The notes beneath the pieces were generated by a model. That model was not told the DNA's origin, made no database searches, and saw only the letters and a program-made list of their open reading frames with translations. The translations under genes were made by a program, and so were the position numbers. From the NCBI GenBank assembly GCA_002365025.1, contig DEYX01000115.1, positions 1-15,076 of the forward strand: a stretch of 15,076 nt of DNA. Reading direction: 5' to 3'. The DNA is from Hungatella sp. UBA3147 (GTDB lineage: Bacteria; Bacillota; Clostridia; Lachnospirales; Lachnospiraceae). This document shows positions 1 through 6,665 of this stretch, piece after piece (positions within the stretch are counted from its first letter, which is position 1; the number at the start of each line of letters is the position of its first letter).

Positions 1-624
1 TATCAGTCGCGTCAGGAAAGTCCCCATGCCCATAGCTGTATTTTTTCGCCGGATCAGGAATTGCTGTTTGTCGCTGATCTGGGAATCGATAAGCTTGTAG
101 CATATCGATATGAAGGAAGCGATGTATATTCTGAGGATAACGCTTCGGTTCGTGTGCCTGCAGGAAGCGGCCCCAGATACGGAGAGTTCGGAAAAGATGG
201 GAAGAATTTTTATTTGATTAATGAAATTAGTTCACAGGTAATGCATTTTACATATGTTGCCGGCAAGATGGAATTTCGGAATGCTGTGAAAACACTTCCG
301 TCGGATTTTACCGGGAATAATACATGCTCCGATCTTCACATTACTCCAGATGGAAAATTTCTCTATGCATCGAATCGCGGACATGATAGTCTGGCGTGCT
401 ATCAAATTAAAGAGGATGGTAGTCTGACATTCGTAGAAAGACAATTCTGCGGTGGAAAAACACCTCGGAATTTTGCAATTGACCCGACCGGAAACTATAT
501 CTTAGTTGGCAATCAAGACAGTGATACAATCACAGTATTTGAAATCAAAGAAAATGGTCATATGAATCAGGTAAGCCAAATGAATACCGGGACGCCAGTG
601 TGCATCCGTTTTTTCCAGCTGTAA
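1..624 (+). CDS. Lactonase-family beta-propeller protein (6-phosphogluconolactonase-like), 3' part
   Basis: This is the C-terminal 207 residues of a protein whose start lies before the window; the reading frame is open from base 1. It belongs to the lactonase family (YbhE/Pgl-like seven-bladed propeller, usually about 340 residues), whose known members hydrolyse 6-phosphogluconolactone in the cytoplasm. Visible family marks are an SPHAH motif at the very start, then FSPDQELLFVADLGIDK, GSGPRYGEFGKDGK, ITPDGKFLYASNRGHDSL and IDPTGNYILVGNQDSDTI, each the repeated propeller-strand pattern, and the typical end TPVCIRF. The third blade reads PRYGEF where family members usually have PRHLAF, so the sequence is somewhat diverged. 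A strong terminator follows, so the gene is probably not transcribed with the sugar operon downstream. The family call is firm; the exact substrate is not shown by sequence. Confidence 0.9.
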   Translation, partial: YQSRQESPHAHSCIFSPDQELLFVADLGIDKLVAYRYEGSDVYSEDNASVRVPAGSGPRYGEFGKDGKNFYLINEISSQVMHFTYVAGKMEFRNAVKTLPSDFTGNNTCSDLHITPDGKFLYASNRGHDSLACYQIKEDGSLTFVERQFCGGKTPRNFAIDPTGNYILVGNQDSDTITVFEIKENGHMNQVSQMNTGTPVCIRFFQL

Positions 625-678
625 CTAGTGGAAATAACACATTTTCCATCTGATTCAGTAACGATCTATCTTGAATAT

Positions 679-724
679 AAAGTAGGTTTTAATGGGGGAT
701 TTCTCTATTGAAGCCTACTTTTTT
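679..724 (+). terminator. Rho-independent terminator after the lactonase gene
   Basis: Bases 679-697 pair with 703-721 over 19 positions, five of them G-U wobbles, around a 5-base loop (698-702), and a run of six T follows at 719-724. The wobbles pair only in the + strand transcript; on the other strand they become A-C mismatches. The element therefore serves + strand transcription and closes the lactonase unit. Confidence 0.88.
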
Positions 725-809
725 ACCTTTTATTCAACATTACAGTATATAACCTTAATCCTCATAACGATAAGTGTTGAAACAAATACGAGAAATATTC
801 CAACAGCGG

Positions 810-841
810 AGCCTGCCCAATTTTCAAAGGGGTGGGCTTTT
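810..841 (+). terminator. Second terminator-like hairpin upstream of the PTS operon
   Basis: GCCTGCCC at 811-818 pairs with GGGTGGGC at 830-837, with two wobble pairs in the middle, and A810-T838 extends the stem. The loop is 11 bases. TTTT follows at 838-841 and another T run at 846-850. It could be a back-up terminator for the lactonase transcript or the end of a short unrecognised transcript. The T run is short and interrupted, so this call is weaker than the first terminator. Confidence 0.5.
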
Positions 842-929
842 GAGGTTTTTGTCGGATGATTTCGGGCATATCAGACAGAACTTTTTTTCATGAGCACAAT
901 TTTGCGCAATGGAGAAATTAATAATTGTA

Positions 930-942
930 CACAACGCTTGTG
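930..942. promoter_or_regulatory. Inverted repeat CACAA-N3-TTGTG, possible operator
   Basis: CACAA at 930-934 and TTGTG at 938-942 form a short inverted repeat. It covers roughly the -35 region and the bases just upstream of it, relative to the extended -10 at 961-969. The -35 hexamer itself is poor, so an activator bound here is plausible, for example the PRD regulator encoded in the operon. Arms of only five bases could also occur by chance. Confidence 0.3.
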
Positions 943-969
943 GCTAAGGGGGTGGTCCAATGGTATAAT
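941..969 (+). promoter_or_regulatory. Extended -10 promoter of the PTS operon
   Basis: TGGTATAAT at 961-969 is a perfect extended -10 element (TG, one base, TATAAT). The hexamer 17 bases upstream, TGGCTA at 941-946, is a weak -35. Transcription would start near 976, giving a leader of about 55 bases before the TTG start at 1032. A strong -10 with a weak -35 fits a promoter that needs an activator. Confidence 0.6.
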
Positions 970-984
970 TTGCACATAACAAAT

Positions 985-1015
985 TGCTTTGATTATTACC
1001 GGTAAATGATAAGCA
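985..1015 (+). promoter_or_regulatory. Leader hairpin or operator around TTACCGGTAA
   Basis: A perfect 10-base palindrome TTACCGGTAA lies at 996-1005. The pairing continues outward with single-base bulges: ATTA 992-995 with TGAT 1007-1010, TT 989-990 with AA 1011-1012, and TGC 985-987 with GCA 1013-1015. The structure sits between the predicted transcription start and the GGAGG ribosome site at 1021-1025. It could be a stabilising 5' stem, a translation control element, or a DNA operator. Confidence 0.45.
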
Positions 1016-1031
1016 TTAAAGGAGGTTACAT

Positions 1032-1502
1032 TTGAAAAAGGATATGTTATTTCGGGAACTGGTTCAGCTGGACTTAGAAGCGGCAGACCAGACCGAAGTG
1101 TTTAAACGGATGGCAGACATTCTGTTTAAAAAAGGATTTGTAAAAGAAACTTATCTGGAGTCACTAAAGGTAAGGGAAGAAAGCTATCCCACAGCATTAC
1201 CCATTAAGCCTTATTCGGTTGCCATTCCCCATACAGATATCAGTCAGATCGTCCGGCCGTTTATTGCTCCTATTCGGCTGAAAGAAGCTGTTGAATGGAG
1301 GGAAATGGCAAACAATGATGAAGTCCATCAAGTCAGATTTATTTTTATGCTGGGATTTTTAAAATCAGATGAACACATTGATCTGCTTCAGATATTGGTG
1401 GAGAATTTTCAGAATGAGGAATTAATGGAGCGTTTAAACAATGCCAAAACAGCAGATGAATACTTTGAGCTGGTCTGCGGCATCAAGGGTATGGAATCGT
1501 AA
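1032..1502 (+). CDS. PTS IIA component, fructose/mannitol-galactitol type (GatA-like)
   Basis: This is a cytoplasmic phosphocarrier of 156 residues that takes phosphate from HPr and passes it to the IIB protein encoded next. It is a single PTS EIIA type-2 domain (roughly residues 5-150). The active-site motif is AIPHTD with His67, the expected phosphorylated histidine, and the C-terminal FIFMLG...HIDLLQILVENFQNEELMERL is typical of the family. The start is TTG at 1032, chosen because GGAGG at 1021-1025 sits six bases upstream and the sequence MKKDMLF begins there. It is the first gene of the operon and is about the length of E. coli GatA. The IIB and IIC neighbours are galactitol type, which fits a GatA-like role, but the real sugar is unknown. 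I left the symbol blank because the rest of the galactitol pathway is missing. Confidence 0.9.
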   Translation: MKKDMLFRELVQLDLEAADQTEVFKRMADILFKKGFVKETYLESLKVREESYPTALPIKPYSVAIPHTDISQIVRPFIAPIRLKEAVEWREMANNDEVHQVRFIFMLGFLKSDEHIDLLQILVENFQNEELMERLNNAKTADEYFELVCGIKGMES

Positions 1503-1535
1503 GGATCCGTATGAAATCAGAGGAGGGGTTTGACC

Positions 1536-1835
1536 ATGGGAATCAGAGTTATTGTAGCCTGCGGAAGCGGTGTAGCTACTTCACAGACAGTAGCAAGCAA
1601 GGTAAACCGTATGTTAAAGGAAAAGAAAGTGGATGCTTTGGTGGAGGCAGTGGATTTAAAGTCTGTTGACCGTTATATGGACGGCAGTGCAGCCTATATT
1701 ACCATAGTTAAAAATGCCAAGGAATACCCGATTCCTGTGATCAATGGAATCGCATTTCTCACAGGCATTGGAAAAGATCAGGAGTTTGATAAACTGTTAA
1801 AAGCAATCGCAGATTACAAAAAGAAGAATCTATAA
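1536..1835 (+). CDS. PTS IIB component, galactitol type (GatB-like)
   Basis: This is a small cytoplasmic phosphocarrier of 99 residues. It receives phosphate from the IIA protein on a cysteine and gives it to the sugar bound by IIC. The N-terminal P-loop VACGSGVATS carries Cys9, the expected phosphorylated residue of the Gat-type IIB family (E. coli GatB is about 94 residues). I chose ATG at 1536 rather than the in-frame TTG at 1530 because AGGAGGGG at 1521-1528 is seven bases from 1536 and only one base from 1530. The gene lies 33 bases after the IIA gene and 33 bases before the IIC gene, so the three are one transport unit. The family is certain; the substrate is not. Confidence 0.92.
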   Translation: MGIRVIVACGSGVATSQTVASKVNRMLKEKKVDALVEAVDLKSVDRYMDGSAAYITIVKNAKEYPIPVINGIAFLTGIGKDQEFDKLLKAIADYKKKNL

Positions 1836-1868
1836 ATTTAGAGTTTGTAAAATAAGGAGGTAAAGAGG

Positions 1869-3230
1869 ATGCAGATGTTAGCGAATACTGTAAATTTCTT
1901 TCTGGGGCTTGGGGCTGCTGTATTTGTACCGGTAATCATCATCATAGCCGGATTAATTGTTAAAATGAAAGTAAAAGACGCTGTTTCATCGGGCATTACC
2001 CTTGGTGTGGCATTTTCCGGCATGAGCATGCTGATCAACTACATGACCGGCGTGATCACACCGGCGGCAACTGCCATGCTGGAGTTTTCCGGTATTGATC
2101 TTCCCATTACCGATGGAGGCTGGACCACAATGTCCACGATTTCCTGGTCCTGGCCTTATGCATTTTTGATGTTTCCCCTTTTAATCGTAATTAATATTAT
2201 CATGCTTGCCATGAACAAGACGGATACCTTTAATGCGGATCTATGGAATGTATGGGGAAAAATCTTTACGGCAGTTGCAGTATACTACATAACCGGCAAT
2301 GTAATCGTAGCGTTTGTTGTTGCGGCAGTTCAGGTTGTTTTTGAACTGAAATCTGCTGATTTCCATCAGCACCGTATCAGTAAGCTTTCCGGAATTCCGG
2401 GAGTCACCTGCACTCATAAGATGGTTTTTCTTGCAGCACCTATGTATATTGTAGACTGTATACTCCGCAAGATTCCCGGACTCAACAAATCATTTAATGC
2501 AGAGGACTTAAAAGAAAAGCTTGGTATTTTTGCGGAAAATCATATTTTGGGTTTCCTTTTAGGGATTATTTTCGGAGCTTTGGCAAGGTACGATATAGCA
2601 GGAATATTAACTCTTGGAGTACAGTGCGCCACTGCCCTCACTTTATTCCCGGTGATCTCAAAATACTTCATGCAGGCTTTGGAGCCGATCTCCAACGCGG
2701 TTTCGGAATTTATGCAGAGTAAATTTGCAGACAGAGAGATGTATGTAGGCTTAGACTGGCCGTTTCTTGGCGGGGCCAATGAGATTTGGCTGGCTGTTAT
2801 CTGGACGGTGCCTGTGACCCTTATTATGTCCTTTATCCTTCCTGGCAATAAGATATTGCCTTTTGCCGGCATCATTAACATTGCCATTGCAGTGCCTGCA
2901 TACCTGGTGTGCAGGGGAAACATCCTGCGCATGCTGATTCAATGTACCATTTTCACACCGGTATTTTTATGGGTGGGTACTGCCTTTGCTCCCTTTATGA
3001 CAGAGCTGGCAAATACCACAAAGGCTGTAGAGCTTGCGCCTGGACAGATGATTTCCAACTCAAGCATAGACGGACCTATATTTACGTATGCATTTTCACA
3101 CGCAGTAAAGGCGCTGCAGGGAGATTTCCTTCCGCTAATTATTCTGATTCTGTGGATTGTGTCTTTTGTACTCTATTCGAGAAGCCTGATTCAGGAAAAG
3201 AAGGAAGACCTGGCAAAGGAAAGAGCATAA
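1869..3230 (+). CDS. PTS IIC component, galactitol-family permease (GatC-like)
   Basis: This is the membrane permease of the PTS, 453 residues, close to the 451 of E. coli GatC. It carries the sugar across the inner membrane while IIB phosphorylates it. The protein is strongly hydrophobic along its length, with many predicted membrane segments, for example near residues 8-30 (FLGLGAAVFVPVIIIIAGLI) and near the C-terminus (FLPLIILILWIVSFVLYS). Family marks include PVIIIIAGLIVKMK near the N-terminus and WPFLGGANEIW with the following TVPVTLIMSFILPGNKILPF. GGAGG at 1856-1860 supports the ATG at 1869; a second ATG two codons later is less well placed. The stop is one base before the next start, so translation is probably coupled to the regulator gene. 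In this family the IIC determines the sugar, but the specificity cannot be read from sequence by eye. Confidence 0.92.
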   Translation: MQMLANTVNFFLGLGAAVFVPVIIIIAGLIVKMKVKDAVSSGITLGVAFSGMSMLINYMTGVITPAATAMLEFSGIDLPITDGGWTTMSTISWSWPYAFLMFPLLIVINIIMLAMNKTDTFNADLWNVWGKIFTAVAVYYITGNVIVAFVVAAVQVVFELKSADFHQHRISKLSGIPGVTCTHKMVFLAAPMYIVDCILRKIPGLNKSFNAEDLKEKLGIFAENHILGFLLGIIFGALARYDIAGILTLGVQCATALTLFPVISKYFMQALEPISNAVSEFMQSKFADREMYVGLDWPFLGGANEIWLAVIWTVPVTLIMSFILPGNKILPFAGIINIAIAVPAYLVCRGNILRMLIQCTIFTPVFLWVGTAFAPFMTELANTTKAVELAPGQMISNSSIDGPIFTYAFSHAVKALQGDFLPLIILILWIVSFVLYSRSLIQEKKEDLAKERA

Positions 3231-3231
3231 C

Positions 3232-5274
3232 ATGAAAATCGGCCAACGAAATTGCTTGATTTTGAAAGAAATTATTAATCATAGTGCATCTGTCACGGGA
3301 AAGGCTCTGGAGGCAAAATTACATCTCTCAAGAAAACAACTGGAGTATGGGATTACTAGAATTAATGAATATCTGGAGGAACAGCAGCTGCCGATTCTGG
3401 AACGAGTAAATAACGGGAGGATTCTCATCCCAAATGAGGTCATAGAACAGCTGGATTTCACCCAGCTGGAACAGGAGAATCAGGATGTCTGGCTTTCCAA
3501 GGAAGAGCGGGGAGATATCATTCAGCTGATGCTGCTTACAAAACAGCAGGAACTATCGCTGCAGCATTTCATTGCGGAGTTAAAGGCCAGTAAAAATACG
3601 GTGCTGTCAGATTTAAAGCGCTTAAAGGAAGAACTGTCCGATTCAAGCATTCGGTTGATATACAGCAGGGAAAAGGGTTACCAGCTGGAAGGCCGGGAAT
3701 ATGATTTGAGGCAGCGGCTGTTCCTGGTACTTCGAAATATTTTGTCAGGAAGAGGGCAGCAGGCAGTGGTTTTTCGAATCGGAAAGATCACTCAAAAGCA
3801 GATGGGGCATATGCGGAATATGACGGAAACCATTGAAGGGCAATTGAAAACCCGTTTTACGGATGAAATGATTGAAGTGAACCGGTGCTTTTTCACCCTG
3901 GTGTTAAAGAGGATCCGGGACGGTATGGCTTTAGATACGGTTCCGGAAACCTTCCGCCATGTGGCAGGAACAAAGGAGTATATGGTGATCAAAGCCTGCC
4001 TGTCTGCTGAGGGCGTAAACAGCATCCAGGAAACCATGTATTTTACCGCCCATATCCAGAGCATGAAGATTAACACCCATTTGGAGGCTGTTGCAGGGCA
4101 GGAAGAGGTTTATCAGGCAGTGGAGGAAACCATCCGCAATTTCGAACGGATCGCCTGCATTTGCTTTGAGAATAAAGAGAATACCTTACATTTGCTCATG
4201 AACCACAGCCTGCCTGCCCTGTACCGCATCAGATATAATTTTCATATCGGTCCCGATATTTCTGAATACGTACTTCCTGCTTACCAGGAAGTACATGATA
4301 TGGTGAAAAAGTCTGTGACACCTCTGGAAAAAATCATCGGAATGTCTTTTCCGGAAAGTGAACTGGTTTATATTACCCTGATTTTTATTGCCCAGACCAG
4401 CGGGGAAGATGAGGAAGAGAAAACAGACAGACGCCCAAGGGCTGTGGTGGTATGCCAGAACGGCATTACCGTATCCCACTTTCTTCTGACCTCTTTAAAG
4501 CACACCTTTCCGGAAATAGACTTTTTAAACTATATGTCGGCGCGCCAATTCTATCAGTACGAGGAAGACTTTGACCTGGTATTTACGACAACATCCTTAA
4601 GAACATCAAAAAAACAGTTCGTGATCGAACCTTTGCTGGACAAGGAAAGAAGAAGGAAACTTCGTAAAAATGTATTTGATAGCCTGAAAAGTTCAGGGGA
4701 GATCTTTCCCCAGGTAGAGACAATCCTTCAAATCATAAAAAAGCATACAAACGAAAGCGTGTTTCAGAGGCTGAGAATGGAAATTGATTCGTACATGGTA
4801 CAGTCTGACCGGAGAGCAGGAGAAACCATAGAGAAAAAGAAACCAGACTTAAGGGAATTGCTGACAAGATCCAACATCAGGATCATTAAGGAACGCATGG
4901 GCTGGAAGGAAGCCATAGAATTTGCAGCAGTTCCCCTGCTGTATAAAAATATTATCAAGTACCAATATGTTGAAACGATTATCTCTAATATTATCGAACA
5001 TCAGCAGATCATGTTAATTGCAGAGCATGTCATGATTGCCCATGCGGGAATCGATGCAGGGGTATATGATGTGGGACTTTCCATGCTTTTGCTTCCCCAG
5101 ACCATAATGGTAAATGATTACATGGAGGTAAAGGTGATTTTTGTGCTGGCAACTCCGGATTATGAGAGTCATTTGGCAGCGTTAAACCAGTTAATCAATA
5201 TTTTGGAGGATGAAAAGAAGCTGGCTTCCATGAAGGAGGCCAAGACAGCAGATGACATTTTGGAATTGCTATAG
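3232..5274 (+). CDS. PRD-containing transcriptional regulator, MtlR-like, with IIB and IIA domains
   Basis: This is a 680-residue multidomain regulator, close to the length of Bacillus MtlR. In order it has an N-terminal helix-turn-helix (about 14-66, SVTGKALEAKLHLSRKQLEY), a second one (about 92-156), PRD1 (about 180-290), PRD2 (about 300-395), a Gat-type IIB-like domain with Cys408 (VVCQNGITVSH), and a C-terminal IIA-like domain with His604 (MIAHAG). Such proteins bind DNA and are switched by phosphorylation from HPr and PTS EII proteins, linking transcription to sugar supply. By alignment from memory, the two usual PRD histidines are kept only at His274 (PRD1) and His325 (PRD2); the other positions are Phe220 and Ile384. 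It starts one base after the IIC stop, with GGAAAG upstream. It likely controls its own operon, probably as an activator given the weak -35. Confidence 0.9.
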   Translation: MKIGQRNCLILKEIINHSASVTGKALEAKLHLSRKQLEYGITRINEYLEEQQLPILERVNNGRILIPNEVIEQLDFTQLEQENQDVWLSKEERGDIIQLMLLTKQQELSLQHFIAELKASKNTVLSDLKRLKEELSDSSIRLIYSREKGYQLEGREYDLRQRLFLVLRNILSGRGQQAVVFRIGKITQKQMGHMRNMTETIEGQLKTRFTDEMIEVNRCFFTLVLKRIRDGMALDTVPETFRHVAGTKEYMVIKACLSAEGVNSIQETMYFTAHIQSMKINTHLEAVAGQEEVYQAVEETIRNFERIACICFENKENTLHLLMNHSLPALYRIRYNFHIGPDISEYVLPAYQEVHDMVKKSVTPLEKIIGMSFPESELVYITLIFIAQTSGEDEEEKTDRRPRAVVVCQNGITVSHFLLTSLKHTFPEIDFLNYMSARQFYQYEEDFDLVFTTTSLRTSKKQFVIEPLLDKERRRKLRKNVFDSLKSSGEIFPQVETILQIIKKHTNESVFQRLRMEIDSYMVQSDRRAGETIEKKKPDLRELLTRSNIRIIKERMGWKEAIEFAAVPLLYKNIIKYQYVETIISNIIEHQQIMLIAEHVMIAHAGIDAGVYDVGLSMLLLPQTIMVNDYMEVKVIFVLATPDYESHLAALNQLINILEDEKKLASMKEAKTADDILELL

Positions 5275-5308
5275 GCTGCAAAAATGAAATAGAAAAGAGG
5301 AGATTAGA

Positions 5309-5977
5309 ATGCTTGAAACATTGAAAAAAGATGTATGTGAAATTGCAAAACGTGCTCAGAGAGATGGTTTGTGTACACTTAAGTCCGGAAATTTCAGCGC
5401 ACGGGATTTAGAAACCGGTTATGTGGTCATTACTCCAACCAGCGTTGACCGGGACTTGCTGACTCCAAGGGATATGGTAGTCATGGATCTGGAAGCCAGA
5501 GTTATTGAAAACTTGTCCGGTTTAAGACCGACCAGCGAATCCCTGATGCACCTTATGATCTACCGTCAGAGACCTAAAGCGGCGGCAATCGCCCATACAC
5601 ACTCTGCCTATGCCACTGCATTTGCCTTACTAAACAAGCCGATTCCGGCAGTTGTGTATGAAGTGGCTAACTTAGGCCTGACAAAAGCCCGCGTTCCTGT
5701 CGCACCCTATGGACGTCCTGGAACCGCCGGACTGGCAGACAGCGTCATTGAAAGCTGCCTGGAGGCAGATTGTTTTTTGCTGGAGAAGCATGGAGCCGTT
5801 GCAGTGGATGAACGTGATGTTTATGAAGCATTTTTAAAGGCAGCTTATATTGAGGAACTGGCGGAATTATATTATTTGGCATTGACCGCAGGCGGGGGAA
5901 TAGAGCCGGATGGTTTTGCTCAGGAGGAGCTGCTAAGGTGGGAATATCCGAGAGAAATTTCGTTTCCCAGTGTTTAA
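5309..5977 (+). CDS. Class II aldolase/adducin-family sugar-phosphate aldolase
   Basis: This is a 222-residue cytoplasmic enzyme of the zinc-dependent class II aldolase/adducin family, whose members include L-fuculose-1-phosphate aldolase and ribulose-5-phosphate 4-epimerase. The zinc ligands are visible: His96 and His98 in AHTHS and His161 in EKHGAV. Glu77 in RPTSESLMH is the expected general acid-base residue. The SGNFSARD motif near residues 26-33 is the usual phosphate-binding N-terminal segment. Length fits the fuculose aldolase group (about 215). The start is ATG at 5309, with GAGGAG at 5297-5302. It follows the regulator by 34 bases with no terminator, so it belongs to the PTS operon and probably splits the sugar phosphate delivered by the PTS. 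An epimerase or a different ketose-phosphate substrate cannot be excluded by sequence. Confidence 0.88.
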   Translation: MLETLKKDVCEIAKRAQRDGLCTLKSGNFSARDLETGYVVITPTSVDRDLLTPRDMVVMDLEARVIENLSGLRPTSESLMHLMIYRQRPKAAAIAHTHSAYATAFALLNKPIPAVVYEVANLGLTKARVPVAPYGRPGTAGLADSVIESCLEADCFLLEKHGAVAVDERDVYEAFLKAAYIEELAELYYLALTAGGGIEPDGFAQEELLRWEYPREISFPSV

Positions 5978-5991
5978 GGAGGAAATGATCT

Positions 5992-6633
5992 TTGAAGCTG
6001 TATCTGATCCGGCATGGAAGGCAATGTGATAAACGATGTAATGTGGATGTGTCTCTTTCAGAAGAAGGGATCCGCCAGGCTAAGCTGGCTGGAATGCGGA
6101 TGAAGGATTGGGGCATCGAGATGGTTTATTCCAGTGACATGCTTCGGGCTAAGGAAACCGCTTACTATGCAAACCAATACTGGAATGTGTCCCATGAAAT
6201 TATTCCGGAATTCCGGGAGCTGTGCTTTGGCGATATGGAAGGGCTGTATGATGATGAGATCGAAGGTAGGTTCCGGGAGTTTAAAGCAAAGCAGGACGAG
6301 ATGAAGGAGGATATCCCCTATCCGGGAGGGGAATCTGCAACAGAGCTGGTACAAAGGGCAATGCCAAAGCTGATAGAAGTTTCAGGACGGCATAAGGGCA
6401 GCGTCGCCATTGCAACCCATGGGGTATGGATCCGCGCGGTCCTCTGCCATATTCTTGGTATGGATATGGCAAAGTGGAGGACTATGGGAGTCACATTTGA
6501 GAATGGAAGCATTACTGAGCTTCATTACCGGAAAGAAAAAGGGAAGTTTACATTGGAACGGTTTAATGATTATGCCCATTTGGAACCATATCCAAAGCTG
6601 CTTCGCAGTGCATGGGGAGTAAAGGAAAATTAG
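5992..6633 (+). CDS. Histidine phosphatase-family protein (phosphoglycerate mutase-like)
   Basis: This is a 213-residue cytoplasmic protein of the histidine phosphatase superfamily, in which a histidine carries the phosphate during hydrolysis. The N-terminal LIRHG places the nucleophile at His8. Arg52 in SSDMLRAKETA, Glu76 in FRELCFGDMEG and His143 in IATHGVW are the other expected active-site residues. After RHG the sequence reads RQCDKRCN rather than the common ET or QT start, so the substrate pocket may differ. The start is TTG at 5992, nine bases after AGGAGG at 5977-5982; the nearer ATG at 5985 is out of frame. It lies 14 bases after the aldolase gene and 32 bases before the DhaK-like gene, so it is part of the sugar operon. 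I infer a role in removing phosphate from a sugar-phosphate intermediate. A mutase activity is less likely given the operon. Confidence 0.87.
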   Translation: MKLYLIRHGRQCDKRCNVDVSLSEEGIRQAKLAGMRMKDWGIEMVYSSDMLRAKETAYYANQYWNVSHEIIPEFRELCFGDMEGLYDDEIEGRFREFKAKQDEMKEDIPYPGGESATELVQRAMPKLIEVSGRHKGSVAIATHGVWIRAVLCHILGMDMAKWRTMGVTFENGSITELHYRKEKGKFTLERFNDYAHLEPYPKLLRSAWGVKEN

Positions 6634-6665
6634 GCAGATCTGAACCATAGAAAGAAAGGGATTAT

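Larger units (their letters stand above)
625..1031. other. Intergenic regulatory gap, no gene seen
   Basis: I see no convincing coding region here. The gap holds the terminator at 679-724, a second terminator-like hairpin at 810-838, an inverted repeat at 930-942, an extended -10 promoter at 961-969 and a leader hairpin at 985-1015. Two short frames starting with ATG (858-926 and 890-979) have no ribosome binding site. Confidence 0.7.

Noticed and set aside
629..648. Small hairpin TGGAAA / TTTCCA right after the lactonase stop
   Set aside because: The stem is only six A/T-rich pairs and no T run follows; the real terminator is at 679-724.
951..969. GGTCCAATGGTATAAT looks like part of a tRNA D-arm
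   Set aside because: No acceptor stem, anticodon arm or T-arm can be found around it.
961..975. Possible sigma-54 promoter (TGG...TTGC) before the IIA gene
   Set aside because: The GG and GC elements are 10 bases apart, not 12, and the operon regulator has no AAA+ domain. An extended -10 sigma-A promoter fits better.
890..979. 29-codon frame upstream of the PTS operon
   Set aside because: No ribosome site is present, and it runs through the promoter that better explains this stretch.
2540..2932. 130-codon frame on the minus strand inside the IIC gene
   Set aside because: It is antisense to a clearly coding gene, has no family resemblance and is explained by codon pattern.
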